DNA from: Palleniella muris
GTDB taxonomy: Bacteria > Bacteroidota > Bacteroidia > Bacteroidales > Bacteroidaceae
Direction: 5' to 3'
Length of the DNA stretch: 64,000 nucleotides
NCBI RefSeq assembly: GCF_004792655.1
Contig: NZ_SRZC01000005.1
Span: forward strand, 62,001-126,000
Shown piece by piece: positions 52,957 through 61,552 of this stretch. The notes under the pieces are model-generated. The model was not told the DNA's origin, ran no database searches, and was given only the letters and a program-made list of their open reading frames with translations. How positions within the stretch are numbered: position 1 is the first letter of the stretch; each line of letters opens with the position of its first letter. The translations under genes were made by a program, and so were the position numbers.

Positions 52957-54042
52957 TTAGTCTTTTAACTCGGATAAGGCTTCGTTCAAGGCTTTGATGT
53001 ATCCTTTGCCGAACTTCATGTCAGGTTCCATGTAGTTGCCTTCGCCCCATTCGTTCCATGATTTTATGAAGCATAATGGAGTTTTCTTTTCGTTTACGGA
53101 GGACAGCACATCTTTGCAGTGCTTCTTGAATTCTTCCGGTGTTGAGCCGACAAACAGGTCACCGTTCCTTCCACTGCGTGGCGTATGGTCCCAGTTTGGC
53201 ATAATGACAGGTATGTATCTTTCGTCGTGCCGTTCAAGGTCGCTGATAAGGCGTGGCCATATTGTCTTATACTTCATCATCCTCGGACATCTCAGCACCA
53301 TGCTTGTAATTTTTCGTAGGAACCATGAGAAATTGTGTATTTTATCTCTGTTATGACGGCATGAGACAACACTGTCGAAGCCACTGCCCAGTATGTCCTC
53401 ACCTGTTGTGTCCGCAAAATAAGTGAATCCGGAGAAGTGGAATCCCGGCAGATTGTTTTCCTTTGCCAGCTGCTGCCAAAGGGACATGAAGCGTTCCGCC
53501 TCCTCGAACTCCAGTGGCTTGTAGATAAGGAAGAGAAGTTTTCCGTTGACTTTAAGATACCTTTTGTCTTTGAATGCTGGCAGAAGGGAATAGAAATGCT
53601 TCACGTCATCCTCCTCGCCACAGTACTTCTGTTCTGCAAGAATCTTCTTGTCGACCAATGAGCCATCATTATTCCAGAATTTCTTGAACCATGACTCATT
53701 AGCCCAGCACAAGCAGAAGGGAAAGTCCGGTTTGCCTGATTCCACAACCTCCTTGAATGGCAGTTCCAATTCTTCATGACCGTTGCCGAACCAATAATGG
53801 TAATAGCAGAAACCTGTCACACCGGCTTCTCTTGCCAAACAAGCCTGCTCCTCGCGCGTCTCAGGAAGGCGAAGGTCGTAGAATCCCAGGTCTGCAGGGA
53901 TTTTTGGCTGGTAATGACCAGGGAACAGGCGCTTCGCCTTGGCTACATTTGTCCATTCCGTGAATCCTTTTCCCCACCATAGGTTGTTGTGTTCTGTGGG
54001 ATGATATTGAGGTAGGTAGAATGCTATTATCTGTGGTTTCAT
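52957..54042 (-). CDS. WbsX-like glycoside hydrolase family 99-like protein
   Basis: 361 residues. Starts KPQIIAFYLPQYHPTEHNNLWWGKGFTEWTNVAKAKRLFPGHYQPKIPADLGFYDLRLPETR, the hallmark of the WbsX/GH99-like family found in O-antigen and capsule loci. It also has FCYYHYWFGNG and SWNEWGEGNYMEPD. GH99 members are endo-mannosidases, and many locus-borne WbsX proteins lack a signal peptide, as here, so the protein is presumably cytoplasmic. Whether it trims, transfers or modifies sugars is unknown. It overlaps the upstream GT4 gene by 4 bp. Confidence 0.92.
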   Translation of the reverse strand: MKPQIIAFYLPQYHPTEHNNLWWGKGFTEWTNVAKAKRLFPGHYQPKIPADLGFYDLRLPETREEQACLAREAGVTGFCYYHYWFGNGHEELELPFKEVVESGKPDFPFCLCWANESWFKKFWNNDGSLVDKKILAEQKYCGEEDDVKHFYSLLPAFKDKRYLKVNGKLLFLIYKPLEFEEAERFMSLWQQLAKENNLPGFHFSGFTYFADTTGEDILGSGFDSVVSCRHNRDKIHNFSWFLRKITSMVLRCPRMMKYKTIWPRLISDLERHDERYIPVIMPNWDHTPRSGRNGDLFVGSTPEEFKKHCKDVLSSVNEKKTPLCFIKSWNEWGEGNYMEPDMKFGKGYIKALNEALSELKD

Positions 54043-55205
54043 CTGCGTCTGTTGTTTAGAATGATATTGTAGTTATCCATCAGTTTGCCGGCTAAGTAAT
54101 CCCATGAATTGTTGCCATGATGGTAATCGTGCAGAATATTCTCTGCCATCCGGTCGAGGACAGTATTGCTGTTCATCTTTATTATAGCTCCTGCCAATGC
54201 ATGGCTGTCCTTTGGAGCAACAAGGAGTCCGTGCCTGCCGTCCTCCACCATTTCATGCAATGCTCCGACTTTTGTCGCCAATACAGGCTTATCCAATGCG
54301 AACGCGGACATTATCACGCCGCTCTGCGTCGCATCGATATACGGGCAGCAGACAAATTGTGAATGATGGACGAGGGAAATGAGCTCATTTGTCTCAATGA
54401 AGCGGTTGATGAGCTTCACATATCCCCGGTCAACATACTCCTGGATATTGAAATCAAATGTTCCTTTTCCTGCCACTACCAGTTTCAACGAAGGTTGTTC
54501 CTTATGTACTTCCTCCATTGCTTCACACAAGTACCTGATACCTTTGTGCGGGTTGATGCTTCCAATGAAAAGGATATAAGGCTTGTCGTAAAGTGATGCA
54601 CCCACTTCGTTGTTTTTCAGATGTGTGTAGATACTCAGTTTGGAGTCGAATATTCTGTCGTCAGTGATTGAGTATCGTTGTTTGAACTGTTCTTTTTGGG
54701 TATTGTTAAGCAGCATGAAATAATCAGCCCGTCTCATGGCAACTCCACGTTGCAGATTATATATGAATTTCTCATCACTGGAATGAGGTATCGGGTCGTG
54801 GACAGTGAACAATTTGGGCATGTCCAAACTATACAACAAAAAAAAGCAATAGTCGAAAGGCCATGTGAAATGTACCAAGTCATAGCCTCCTGCTTTAAGT
54901 TCTCTTCTGAATCTATAGGCAAGGAGGAATGATGTCCACGAGTAATTATGTGCTACAGGCATGTTGACAATCCTCATGTTCCTGAGTCCTGCTTCGTTCA
55001 TTAGTCCTTTTAGTTCGGGATAATCAGATGCGGGATAGACCTTTGCTTCCAGTTTCATCTTATCAATACTTACGACTGTCCCACACTTGTTCTTGTCAGA
55101 CATGATCAAATAGTATGTTATGTCCACGCCTTTCTCTGCCAAAGCGTTGAGAAGAGGAATGTCACAGTCTGTAAAGACACTCAAGGATATATATGCTATT
55201 TTCAT
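54039..55205 (-). CDS. Glycosyltransferase family 4
   Basis: 388 residues. N-terminal acceptor domain (KIAYISLSVFTDCDIPLLNALAEKG, LVHFTWPFDYCFFLLY, LFTVHDPIPHSSDE) and C-terminal donor domain (ILFIGSINPHKGIRYLCEAM). The E-x7-E region is atypical: VCCPYIDATQSGVIMSAFALDKPVLATKVGALHEMVEDGRHGLLV. Specificity unknown. It overlaps both neighbours by 4 bp, so it is translated as part of the operon. Confidence 0.92.
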   Translation of the reverse strand: MKIAYISLSVFTDCDIPLLNALAEKGVDITYYLIMSDKNKCGTVVSIDKMKLEAKVYPASDYPELKGLMNEAGLRNMRIVNMPVAHNYSWTSFLLAYRFRRELKAGGYDLVHFTWPFDYCFFLLYSLDMPKLFTVHDPIPHSSDEKFIYNLQRGVAMRRADYFMLLNNTQKEQFKQRYSITDDRIFDSKLSIYTHLKNNEVGASLYDKPYILFIGSINPHKGIRYLCEAMEEVHKEQPSLKLVVAGKGTFDFNIQEYVDRGYVKLINRFIETNELISLVHHSQFVCCPYIDATQSGVIMSAFALDKPVLATKVGALHEMVEDGRHGLLVAPKDSHALAGAIIKMNSNTVLDRMAENILHDYHHGNNSWDYLAGKLMDNYNIILNNRRR

Positions 55206-56368
55206 TTCTTATCAGAGTTTATTTGTTTTGTCTCCACAAAATTCTTATTATAGAAATTCCTTTTTGCCTCGTAAGACTCTGCCGTTCCGAACAGCCAGTT
55301 CTGATATTCTTTTATGTTCTCCGATGTGGTGATATATGTGTTGAACATCAGAACGAACCCGATAAACAACATGAACAGGCGACGGTTATTGACATAGTAG
55401 AAACATTTCACAAGATACCCACACAATATCCAGAACGAGAAAGAGAACAGGATTCCAATGCGGTTACTCATTTCAGAGAACTCACTTGTCAGATATGAAC
55501 CAAGGATGTATATCATCAAAGCATTGATGAACATTTGATTGCTTCTTGACATTTCTGTCAGTCTGTCATAATAGAGGAACACCAGCAAGCATATTATGAA
55601 ACGTTGGAGAAGGACAAAGCGTGAACTTGCAAACATTCCGAAATCGGAGTAGATTTCAATCTTTGCAGTGATAATTTCATTGCTGAAGCCTATCGCCTCA
55701 GCCAGTTTCAATATAAATGCTATGTTTGAGAAAAGCACGGCATTGCCTATAAGTACGGCTGCAAAGAACACCCACTTGTTGACACGTCTGTTCAGAATGA
55801 AATACAGAGGTATATAGATGATGGAGGACAAGTGTATACCCATAGCAATACCACACATCAACAGATATTTCCAGAATTTCTTTTCTTCTATATAAGGCAA
55901 GGCGTTCAGAACAATGAACATTGCCATTGAGTTTCGCATGAGGTTTATTGAGATTTCAAAACCACTGAAAGCCACATACGTTGCCAGTGCAAAAAGCACG
56001 CTTATGCTATACCTGCTGAAAAAACGAACAAGAAGGATTGTGTTTATAAGACTTGAGACAAATGCAAGAAAATAATAGTTGTCGACTATTGTCTTGCAAA
56101 CCAACTCATAGACAAGCCATAACGGCTCCGTATGCTTGAAATAGTTGTACGAAAGCAAATCACTCCAAGAGATGTTGCCAAACAAATGTGCGTATACAGT
56201 CCAATCATGCCAGATATATCCCCTGCATCCGAAGAATACAAGAAAAGAGACTATACCTAAACGGTTAATATTATGGAACAATGCCTTGTCTTCCTTCTTT
56301 TCGCTGGCAATCACTGCCAGAACAAGAAGAAAGACAAGGAATATCATATATGGAATGGAGTATATCAT
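55202..56368 (-). CDS. EpsG-family polysaccharide polymerase (Wzy-like)
   Basis: About 388 residues with ten or more membrane helices (for example PYMIFLVFLLVLAVIA, LVFFGCRGYIWHDWTVYAHLF, ALATYVAFSGFEISINLMRNSMAMFIV, GLHLSS-like GIHLSSIIYIPLYF). The RGYxWxDW and R-N-x-MA-x-xI motifs and topology fit EpsG, the Wzy-type polymerase that joins lipid-linked repeat units in the periplasm. I chose the ATG at 56368 rather than 56410, which would overlap the upstream gene by 28 bp. AT-rich relative to the rest of the window, as is common for such membrane proteins. Confidence 0.9.
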   Translation of the reverse strand: MIYSIPYMIFLVFLLVLAVIASEKKEDKALFHNINRLGIVSFLVFFGCRGYIWHDWTVYAHLFGNISWSDLLSYNYFKHTEPLWLVYELVCKTIVDNYYFLAFVSSLINTILLVRFFSRYSISVLFALATYVAFSGFEISINLMRNSMAMFIVLNALPYIEEKKFWKYLLMCGIAMGIHLSSIIYIPLYFILNRRVNKWVFFAAVLIGNAVLFSNIAFILKLAEAIGFSNEIITAKIEIYSDFGMFASSRFVLLQRFIICLLVFLYYDRLTEMSRSNQMFINALMIYILGSYLTSEFSEMSNRIGILFSFSFWILCGYLVKCFYYVNNRRLFMLFIGFVLMFNTYITTSENIKEYQNWLFGTAESYEAKRNFYNKNFVETKQINSDKK

Positions 56369-56382
56369 TGTATTCAATTGCT

Positions 56383-57663
56383 TTATGTGAACCAACTCCA
56401 GCCATGACATTTATAGCCAAGGTTCTTCGGACGGTCTCCAATCTTTTTTGCAGGCATTCCGCCGACAATCTCGTAGTCGCCGACATCTTTTGTCACCACA
56501 GCACCGGCAGCCACCACAGCACCACGTCCTATGGTAACTCCCTGAAGAATGGTGCAGCCAACACCGAGCCATGCATAGTCCTTGATGACTATGGGCTTGA
56601 AAATCCCTATAAAGTCCGGGGACATGGCATCATGCCCTCCGGTAACAATGCTTACATTATGCGAGACGGAGACATTGTCCCCAATAGTTATCTTGCCACG
56701 CGCGTCGATGAGACATCCTCTGTTTATGTGGCTGTATTCTCCCATTTCAAGGAAATTGGCGTTCATAATATAGCATTTCCTCATGATGAACGCCCCTTTA
56801 CCAAGTCTCACCTTGCCAAGTCTCAGTAACGGACGGCGCAATGTCCAGAATGGGATATGCGGACAGATGCTGTTGATGACAAACTCAAGTACAAAACTGT
56901 AAGCGAAGGCTGTGACAGAACTGTTTGCTTTCATAATGTTGAACATCTGTATAAGCATGAACATCAGTTTCTTCAAGTGTATCCCGCCACCGGAAGTAAT
57001 CTTGTAGTTGTACCAAAGATTATTGTATGGCCTGTTCGACACACCTTCGAGGAGATACTCCTCAAGGAACACATCGGCTTTCCGGAACGTATAGCCGTCC
57101 TTGTACAGACGATGAAGCATCTCCCAGTCAAGTGAGTACTTTAACGATTTCTTCTTTGAGACATCATAAAGATATTTCTTGTGCACAGATGCCTTTATCA
57201 GAGAAGAACCATGCCGGAATGTCGGAATATAGTCCAGACGCGATGGGTCATCGTCCGCAAAACGGTTGTATTTGAATTTCGGATGCACCTCGATACTGTT
57301 GCAGAAGATGACATCTGCATCCTTGTCTCCAGCTTCCATTATCACATCCTCAAGAGATGTAGCCGACGCATATACGTCACCACTGTTAAGAATGTTTATC
57401 CAGTCACCGGTGCAATGCCCTATGCCTTTGTTCATTGCCTCATAGATGCCTCCGTCAGGTTCTGAGCACCAGAAAGCAAGCCTGTCGGCATACTCACGGA
57501 TGATGTCTGCCGTTCCATCGGAGGAGCCTCCGTCGATGACAATATACTCCTTCTCCGCCCATGTCTGCGAGAAGAAGCTCTCCATTGTCTTGCGGATGTT
57601 CCTGACATCGTTGTAGACAACGGTTATGACGCTTATCTTATGATGAATGTTTACTTGTTCCAT
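56383..57663 (-). CDS. Fusion protein: GT2 glycosyltransferase plus left-handed beta-helix acyltransferase
   Basis: About 426 residues from the ATG at 57663. The first 250 residues are a GT2 domain (KISVITVVYNDVRNIRKTMESFFSQTW, VIDGGSSDGTADIIREYA, CSEPDGGIYEAMNKGIGHCTGDWINILNSGDVY). From about 290 on it is a hexapeptide-repeat acetyltransferase: ANFLEMGEYSHINRGCLIDARGKITIGDNVSVSHNVSIVTGGHDAMSPDF with the catalytic His in GGHD, KDYAWLGVGCTILQGVTIGRGAVVAAGAVVTKDV. One polypeptide thus adds a sugar and acetylates a glycan. The two parts are normally separate genes; no frameshift is needed. It overlaps the flippase gene by 13 bp. The upstream-extended frame (to 57918) lies in the flippase gene and is not used. 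Confidence 0.92.
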   Translation of the reverse strand: MEQVNIHHKISVITVVYNDVRNIRKTMESFFSQTWAEKEYIVIDGGSSDGTADIIREYADRLAFWCSEPDGGIYEAMNKGIGHCTGDWINILNSGDVYASATSLEDVIMEAGDKDADVIFCNSIEVHPKFKYNRFADDDPSRLDYIPTFRHGSSLIKASVHKKYLYDVSKKKSLKYSLDWEMLHRLYKDGYTFRKADVFLEEYLLEGVSNRPYNNLWYNYKITSGGGIHLKKLMFMLIQMFNIMKANSSVTAFAYSFVLEFVINSICPHIPFWTLRRPLLRLGKVRLGKGAFIMRKCYIMNANFLEMGEYSHINRGCLIDARGKITIGDNVSVSHNVSIVTGGHDAMSPDFIGIFKPIVIKDYAWLGVGCTILQGVTIGRGAVVAAGAVVTKDVGDYEIVGGMPAKKIGDRPKNLGYKCHGWSWFT

Positions 57664-59009
57664 ATTCCCTTTGCCCTTTTTGTAATAAGCAACCTTGCCT
57701 GGTATGCATACAGGCATCCTTCTATAATAAAGACAGCTGCCATGGACAATGAAATGCCAATAACTCCATATTTTCCTGTGACAGTTGTTATAGCAACAAG
57801 GTATATGACTGTCAGAAGGATAGAAGACACTATCTGAATCCGTATTTTGTTGAACCCGTTCAAAAGATATGATGAGCAGTTCGTGAAATTGAACGAGCAG
57901 ACATACAACAAGACACATACAGACACCTCAAACGGAATTGTCACTGTACTGCCAACCCATTTCCTGAAGAAAAAGTCACTGACAGAAAGGAGGAGAAGAC
58001 CTGCGATCACGCTCATCATCAGCATCCTTGCCGACCTTCTGTAAGCCCGGCTTATCCATTCATAGTCATTCTTGACCAAAGCGTCGGTATACGCGTTCCA
58101 GAGCGGTGACAATATTATGGTATATGCTATTATCAAGAGATTGAACAGTTTGAAGCTGATATTGTAAATCGTGACTTGCTCTGGACCGCAGTAATGTGAG
58201 ATGAATACATTGGCTCCTCCGAAGACAACAAGACAACTGGTAATCTGGATAGTGAAAAATCCCAGTCCTTTGCCTACTACTTTCTTCACAACATCGGTGT
58301 TCACACTATTGAATCTCGGCTTCAGATATGGATGCTTGCGTAGTAGTGGGACAGCCGCCATACAAAAAGCCAATGCTGGTATTCCTGTAAAAGCAGCAAC
58401 GACATAGGCAAGATTGCTTTCTGTCGTCTTTGTAAGGATAAATACAGCTATCACAGACAGTACATTTCCAATGAATATGATAAAATCATTCACAACATAC
58501 TGCTGCATCGCAATGTATGCCATTCCGATGTTTTTGGCGACAAACTGTATCAGTGTGAAGAAAACAGCCATGGAAAAAATCATTACCAGTTCCCTATTTC
58601 CTACACTTTTGATGTTCAGCAGAGTGTTTATGTCAATAATGTGTACAAGTGGAATAATGACAATGGCAATGAGGAAGGCAAGTCCTGTCAGGATGAACAT
58701 AGCAGTGCTGAAGTACGAGCGTGCCATTTCCTTGTTCCCTGCCGACAAAGCCTCTGCCATATAGTTTCTCATTCCATTGCCTAACCCTATATCAAAAAAA
58801 GAAAAACTGTAGAGAACGGAGGTCATAGCCATCCATACTCCGTAATTCTCTGTGTCAAGATAATCCAGCGTTATTGGCACCATTATCAACGAACAGGCAA
58901 GTAGGCAAACTCTCATCACTGCTGTTGCCACAGTGTTTTTTGCAACATTCAATGTTCGCCCATCAACAGATGACAGCCGTTTTGTTATCTTGTTATGAAT
59001 TATTCCCAC
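57651..59009 (-). CDS. Wzx-type oligosaccharide flippase (MATE/PST superfamily)
   Basis: 452 residues with 12-14 helices. Starts KNTVATAVMRVCLLACSLIMVPITLDYLDTENYGVWMAMTSVLYSFSFFDIGLGNGMRNYMAEALSAG, the typical polysaccharide-biosynthesis-protein opening (G-x-W, GLGNG). It flips undecaprenyl-linked repeat units across the inner membrane for polymerisation by the EpsG-like protein. It follows the chain-length regulator gene by 10 bp. Confidence 0.94.
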   Translation of the reverse strand: MGIIHNKITKRLSSVDGRTLNVAKNTVATAVMRVCLLACSLIMVPITLDYLDTENYGVWMAMTSVLYSFSFFDIGLGNGMRNYMAEALSAGNKEMARSYFSTAMFILTGLAFLIAIVIIPLVHIIDINTLLNIKSVGNRELVMIFSMAVFFTLIQFVAKNIGMAYIAMQQYVVNDFIIFIGNVLSVIAVFILTKTTESNLAYVVAAFTGIPALAFCMAAVPLLRKHPYLKPRFNSVNTDVVKKVVGKGLGFFTIQITSCLVVFGGANVFISHYCGPEQVTIYNISFKLFNLLIIAYTIILSPLWNAYTDALVKNDYEWISRAYRRSARMLMMSVIAGLLLLSVSDFFFRKWVGSTVTIPFEVSVCVLLYVCSFNFTNCSSYLLNGFNKIRIQIVSSILLTVIYLVAITTVTGKYGVIGISLSMAAVFIIEGCLYAYQARLLITKRAKGIWNK

Positions 59010-59019
59010 TGCAAAACAC

Positions 59020-60084
59020 CTATTTTTTCCTATTATTTATCAAATCTTTTATAAACAGCACCCACGCAGCATCCACCATGACAGCAAAAAACATAGTCAG
59101 GATGAGTATCATCATTCTTGACATGCTTGACGGCTTATGTGGCATCTTTGCCGACTCGATGATAGTATATGCCGGAGTACGAGCTTGTATCTTCGCTTTA
59201 GCGGAGTTCATTTGCAGGGACATTTGGTTCATCATGGTGAAAGCCGCCTGCATCTCATTCTCCAATTCATCACGCTTTGTAATGTATGCCTCGAGCAGCA
59301 TATCCTGGTTGGCATCACAATAAGCAGCATAGGCATCCTGTGCTTTCTGGTATTTTGCCTTTGCCTCTGTATGCAGCTTTGTGTAATATTCGAGGTCGTT
59401 GCGTGCCTTCTTCGTGCGGTAGGCTGTGATATAGTTCTGGAGACGCTGCTGTAAAGTGTCAGCCATGATTGCCGCTGTCAAAGGATCCTGGTCGGTGACG
59501 GTGATTGTTATTACACTGGTCTTCTTGTCTACCGTGCATCCGATGCTCAGTGAAATGGCTTTGCACATTTCCTCATCTAATCTTGAAACCCTGAACGGAT
59601 CAGCTTTACCACCACCCTTACCTACACTTTCCTTGGGTTTCAGCGCCTCTACAAGCCATATTTTCGGATATTGCCAGAAAGGAATCTTCGTGTCTCTCGT
59701 AAGATGTTCAAAATATGTACGTTCCGTATCGTCATTCTTGGTTCTGACAGGAACATTGAACAATGTATATATGAAATCGTTGGAAGTAAGTATCTCCGGA
59801 TAGATTTCAGGATAGATGGCATCCATGCTCTTTGTTCCTTTACCGATGTCTATTCCGAATGATGACGCCATGTCAGCAAGGTTGCTTGACAGCCCTATGC
59901 CTCCGGCGGATACCTCCGGTGCCAAGATTACACTCGACGTATAAGACCTTGGTGACGAGAACGCTATAATCAATCCCAATACCGCTCCTGCAATGATTGC
60001 TATCGTCAGCGATTTACGGTCTTTCAGCACTTTTGTTGCCAGTGCAATGAGGTCTATTTCTTTTATATTAGCTTTTTCTTCCAT
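59020..60084 (-). CDS. Wzz/chain-length determinant protein
   Basis: 354 residues. N-terminal cytoplasmic helix (EIDLIALATKVLKDRKSLTIAIIAGAVLGLIIAF, TM1 about 28-46), a periplasmic helical domain with coiled coil (about 190-310), a Pro-containing motif before TM2 (PAYTIIESAKMPHKPSSMSRMMILILTMFFAVMVDAAW) and a short tail. It sets polymer length with the polymerase. It lacks a Wzc-type kinase domain. It is the first gene of the polysaccharide operon inside this window; no initiating glycosyltransferase is present nearby. Confidence 0.93.
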   Translation of the reverse strand: MEEKANIKEIDLIALATKVLKDRKSLTIAIIAGAVLGLIIAFSSPRSYTSSVILAPEVSAGGIGLSSNLADMASSFGIDIGKGTKSMDAIYPEIYPEILTSNDFIYTLFNVPVRTKNDDTERTYFEHLTRDTKIPFWQYPKIWLVEALKPKESVGKGGGKADPFRVSRLDEEMCKAISLSIGCTVDKKTSVITITVTDQDPLTAAIMADTLQQRLQNYITAYRTKKARNDLEYYTKLHTEAKAKYQKAQDAYAAYCDANQDMLLEAYITKRDELENEMQAAFTMMNQMSLQMNSAKAKIQARTPAYTIIESAKMPHKPSSMSRMMILILTMFFAVMVDAAWVLFIKDLINNRKK

Positions 60085-60130
60085 GTTTTTGTATTTGACT
60101 TTATGCTTTTAATTTATCGGCAAGTGTATT

Positions 60131-60192
60131 TTATTTATGTCCCCACAAAGTTCTTCCGACATTGTCGATGTGTTCTTTGAGTGCAGGTGTCA
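60131..60192 (-). pseudogene. Remnant of the C-terminus of an MNT-type nucleotidyltransferase
   Basis: On the minus strand the frame ending at the TAA 60131-60133 reads MTPALKEHIDNVGRTLWGHK, which corresponds to the C-terminal NHALQEHIGNVGITL of the intact gene at 61259-61552. The surrounding DNA is also similar (CCGACATTG-CGATGTGTTCTT present in both). Only the last 20 codons are retained, so this is a decayed second copy. Confidence 0.65.
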
Positions 60193-60228
60193 TGGTGGGG
60201 AATAACCTCAAAGAAGGATAGCATGTTA

Positions 60229-60714
60229 TTATTTTGCATCTATAGGTTTCAACAGTGCTGTTGCTTTTTCTGTTCCGAAGAAATACTGGGTCGTCACACC
60301 CTTCATGTATTTCAGTTTGTTCAAGAATGTGTTGATGTCAATATCATGCTCCATAAAACGTCGAATCTGTAAACCTACACGGTCATTGGCTATCGGACCT
60401 ATGACTATATCATAATCATGAGCAGGCATTGGTGATGTGCTACTCCTGTTTGCAAACACGAATTCTGCCCATTCTTGCGAATATCCTTCAAAGCGTTTTA
60501 CTTTTAGTTCATTGGAATCAAACAGTTTCTCATCGAAAGAGTATGACAATATCGTTTGTTCTCCTCCGAGTTGGTTTACTTTTGTTATAGCCATAACTTC
60601 CGCCTGCTTGTAGTCAGCAGACAAATAGAACCCTTTGCCGAAATCTTTGCCCTGTTTTGACTTGCTTAGGTCTATTTCTTTGAAACGCATGTTTGTTCCA
60701 TGATATAATTCCAT
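60229..60714 (-). CDS. DUF3990 protein (predicted ADP-ribosyltransferase-like toxin)
   Basis: 161 residues. It opens LYHGTNMRFKEIDLSKSKQGKDFGKGFYLSADYKQAEVMA, the DUF3990 pattern (YHG..., DFGxGFYLT...QA). This resembles the NAD-binding strand-helix of ADP-ribosyltransferases: His-Gly at 5-6 and a Tyr in GFYLS. The classical acidic catalytic residue could be in HDYDIVIGPIANDR (family-level inference). Comparative genomics has placed DUF3990 among ART-fold toxins, but activity is not shown. It is preceded by a DUF3791 gene and a 76-codon gene on the same strand, with 3-15 bp gaps, the arrangement of a toxin-antitoxin unit. Confidence 0.85.
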   Translation of the reverse strand: MELYHGTNMRFKEIDLSKSKQGKDFGKGFYLSADYKQAEVMAITKVNQLGGEQTILSYSFDEKLFDSNELKVKRFEGYSQEWAEFVFANRSSTSPMPAHDYDIVIGPIANDRVGLQIRRFMEHDIDINTFLNKLKYMKGVTTQYFFGTEKATALLKPIDAK

Positions 60715-60729
60715 CGTATGCTGTGTGTG

Positions 60730-60960
60730 TTAAGCCATCCTGGCTGTCGTTATTTCATTGTCTAAGAAACTGTATATGTATTGAGAGCTTTGATGGTAAA
60801 GTCCCGTGGCAGGCATTTTCAGAGCCTTTAGTGTGTCTGATGTGTAAAGTGTGCGCAAAGCTTCTTTGACAGTCATCTGCCTTTTTTCCACAAGCATCTC
60901 TGTCAAATCCCTCATGGCGCACTCTATCATATATTTGAGTTCTTTGTCTGTGATGTTCAT
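60730..60960 (-). CDS. Small protein of the DUF3990/DUF3791 module
   Basis: 76 residues, helical. Sequence blocks are LKYMIECAMRDLTEMLVEKRQMTVKEALRTLYTSDTLKAL and TGLYHQSSQYIYSFLDNEI. The Y-x-x-S-x-Y-I-Y-x-x-L-x-x-E pattern is common in small partners of DUF3990. I do not know its function; an antitoxin or a specificity helper is plausible. It lies 3 bp after the DUF3791 gene and 15 bp before the DUF3990 gene. Confidence 0.75.
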   Translation of the reverse strand: MNITDKELKYMIECAMRDLTEMLVEKRQMTVKEALRTLYTSDTLKALKMPATGLYHQSSQYIYSFLDNEITTARMA

Positions 60961-60963
60961 ACT

Positions 60964-61230
60964 TCAAATCTTTCTTAGCTGTTCGTAATTCTTGATGTCG
61001 TTGGGTTGCAGTTCTCCGCCATTCCTCCGGCAGACAGTTCCGACTGCCTCGACCATATCGAAGAAACTTTGTGTGTGGACTGCTTCGTAATTGTCAAGGA
61101 TGAAGTCCAATCCTTCGAAGCGATCCATATAGCGGAATGCCTGTTCGTCCGTGAGTCCGTGTGCCTTGGCAAACTCATTTGTCAGGGCTATTGTGTACTC
61201 TGCCATGTCTCTGACTTTGTTTCTGTCCAT
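60964..61230 (-). CDS. DUF3791 domain protein
   Basis: 88 residues. Matches DUF3791 (AEYTIALTNEFAKAHGLTDEQAFRYMDRFEGLDFILDNYEAVHTQSFFDMVEAVGTVCRRNGGEL: the A-F-x-Y-M, G-x-D-F, Y-x-x-x-H-T pattern). This family regularly stands next to DUF3990. It probably serves as the partner or antitoxin, which is inference from gene order. It follows the MNT gene by 28 bp, so the whole block may be one transcript. Confidence 0.82.
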   Translation of the reverse strand: MDRNKVRDMAEYTIALTNEFAKAHGLTDEQAFRYMDRFEGLDFILDNYEAVHTQSFFDMVEAVGTVCRRNGGELQPNDIKNYEQLRKI

Positions 61231-61258
61231 AATTTATCTTCTGCGTTTTACTGGTCAT

Positions 61259-61552
61259 TCACAATGTGATTCCGACATTGCCGATGTGTTCTTGGAGTGC
61301 ATGGTTCTTTATCGTATCATAATGGAGCACATCCACAAAGAATGGGAGCGTGCTTTCCTCTAATTCTGAACATAGATGCATGATTGTGTCCAATGAAACA
61401 TGTGCGCCCTTTATTGCGATGTCTATGTCCGAGCCTTGTTTGGCGCAGCCCTTTGCCCTTGAACAGAAAAGCACGATGCTTTCTATCTCAGGATAATGTC
61501 TGCACAATGTTTTCAAGATATTTACATGCAGTTCCGACAGTCCGGTGCTCAT
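61259..61552 (-). CDS. Minimal nucleotidyltransferase (MNT) domain protein with altered GS motif
   Basis: 97 residues. Pol-beta-type minimal nucleotidyltransferase: VLFCSRAKGCAKQGSDIDIAIKG, where the canonical motif is GSRAKG...SDIDLA. Ser31, Arg32 and the DxD Asp42/Asp44 are present, but the first Gly is Cys30. MNT proteins pair with HEPN proteins as toxin-antitoxin (MNT adenylylates HEPN). Here the upstream HEPN gene is a remnant, so the MNT may be an orphan. The start ATG overlaps the remnant stop by 4 bp, as is normal for intact HEPN-MNT pairs. Confidence 0.85.
   Translation of the reverse strand: MSTGLSELHVNILKTLCRHYPEIESIVLFCSRAKGCAKQGSDIDIAIKGAHVSLDTIMHLCSELEESTLPFFVDVLHYDTIKNHALQEHIGNVGITL

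Noticed and set aside
57664..57918. 85-residue N-terminal extension of the GT2-acyltransferase protein
   Set aside because: It lies inside the flippase coding region and lacks homology; the ATG at 57663 starts right before the GT2 domain.
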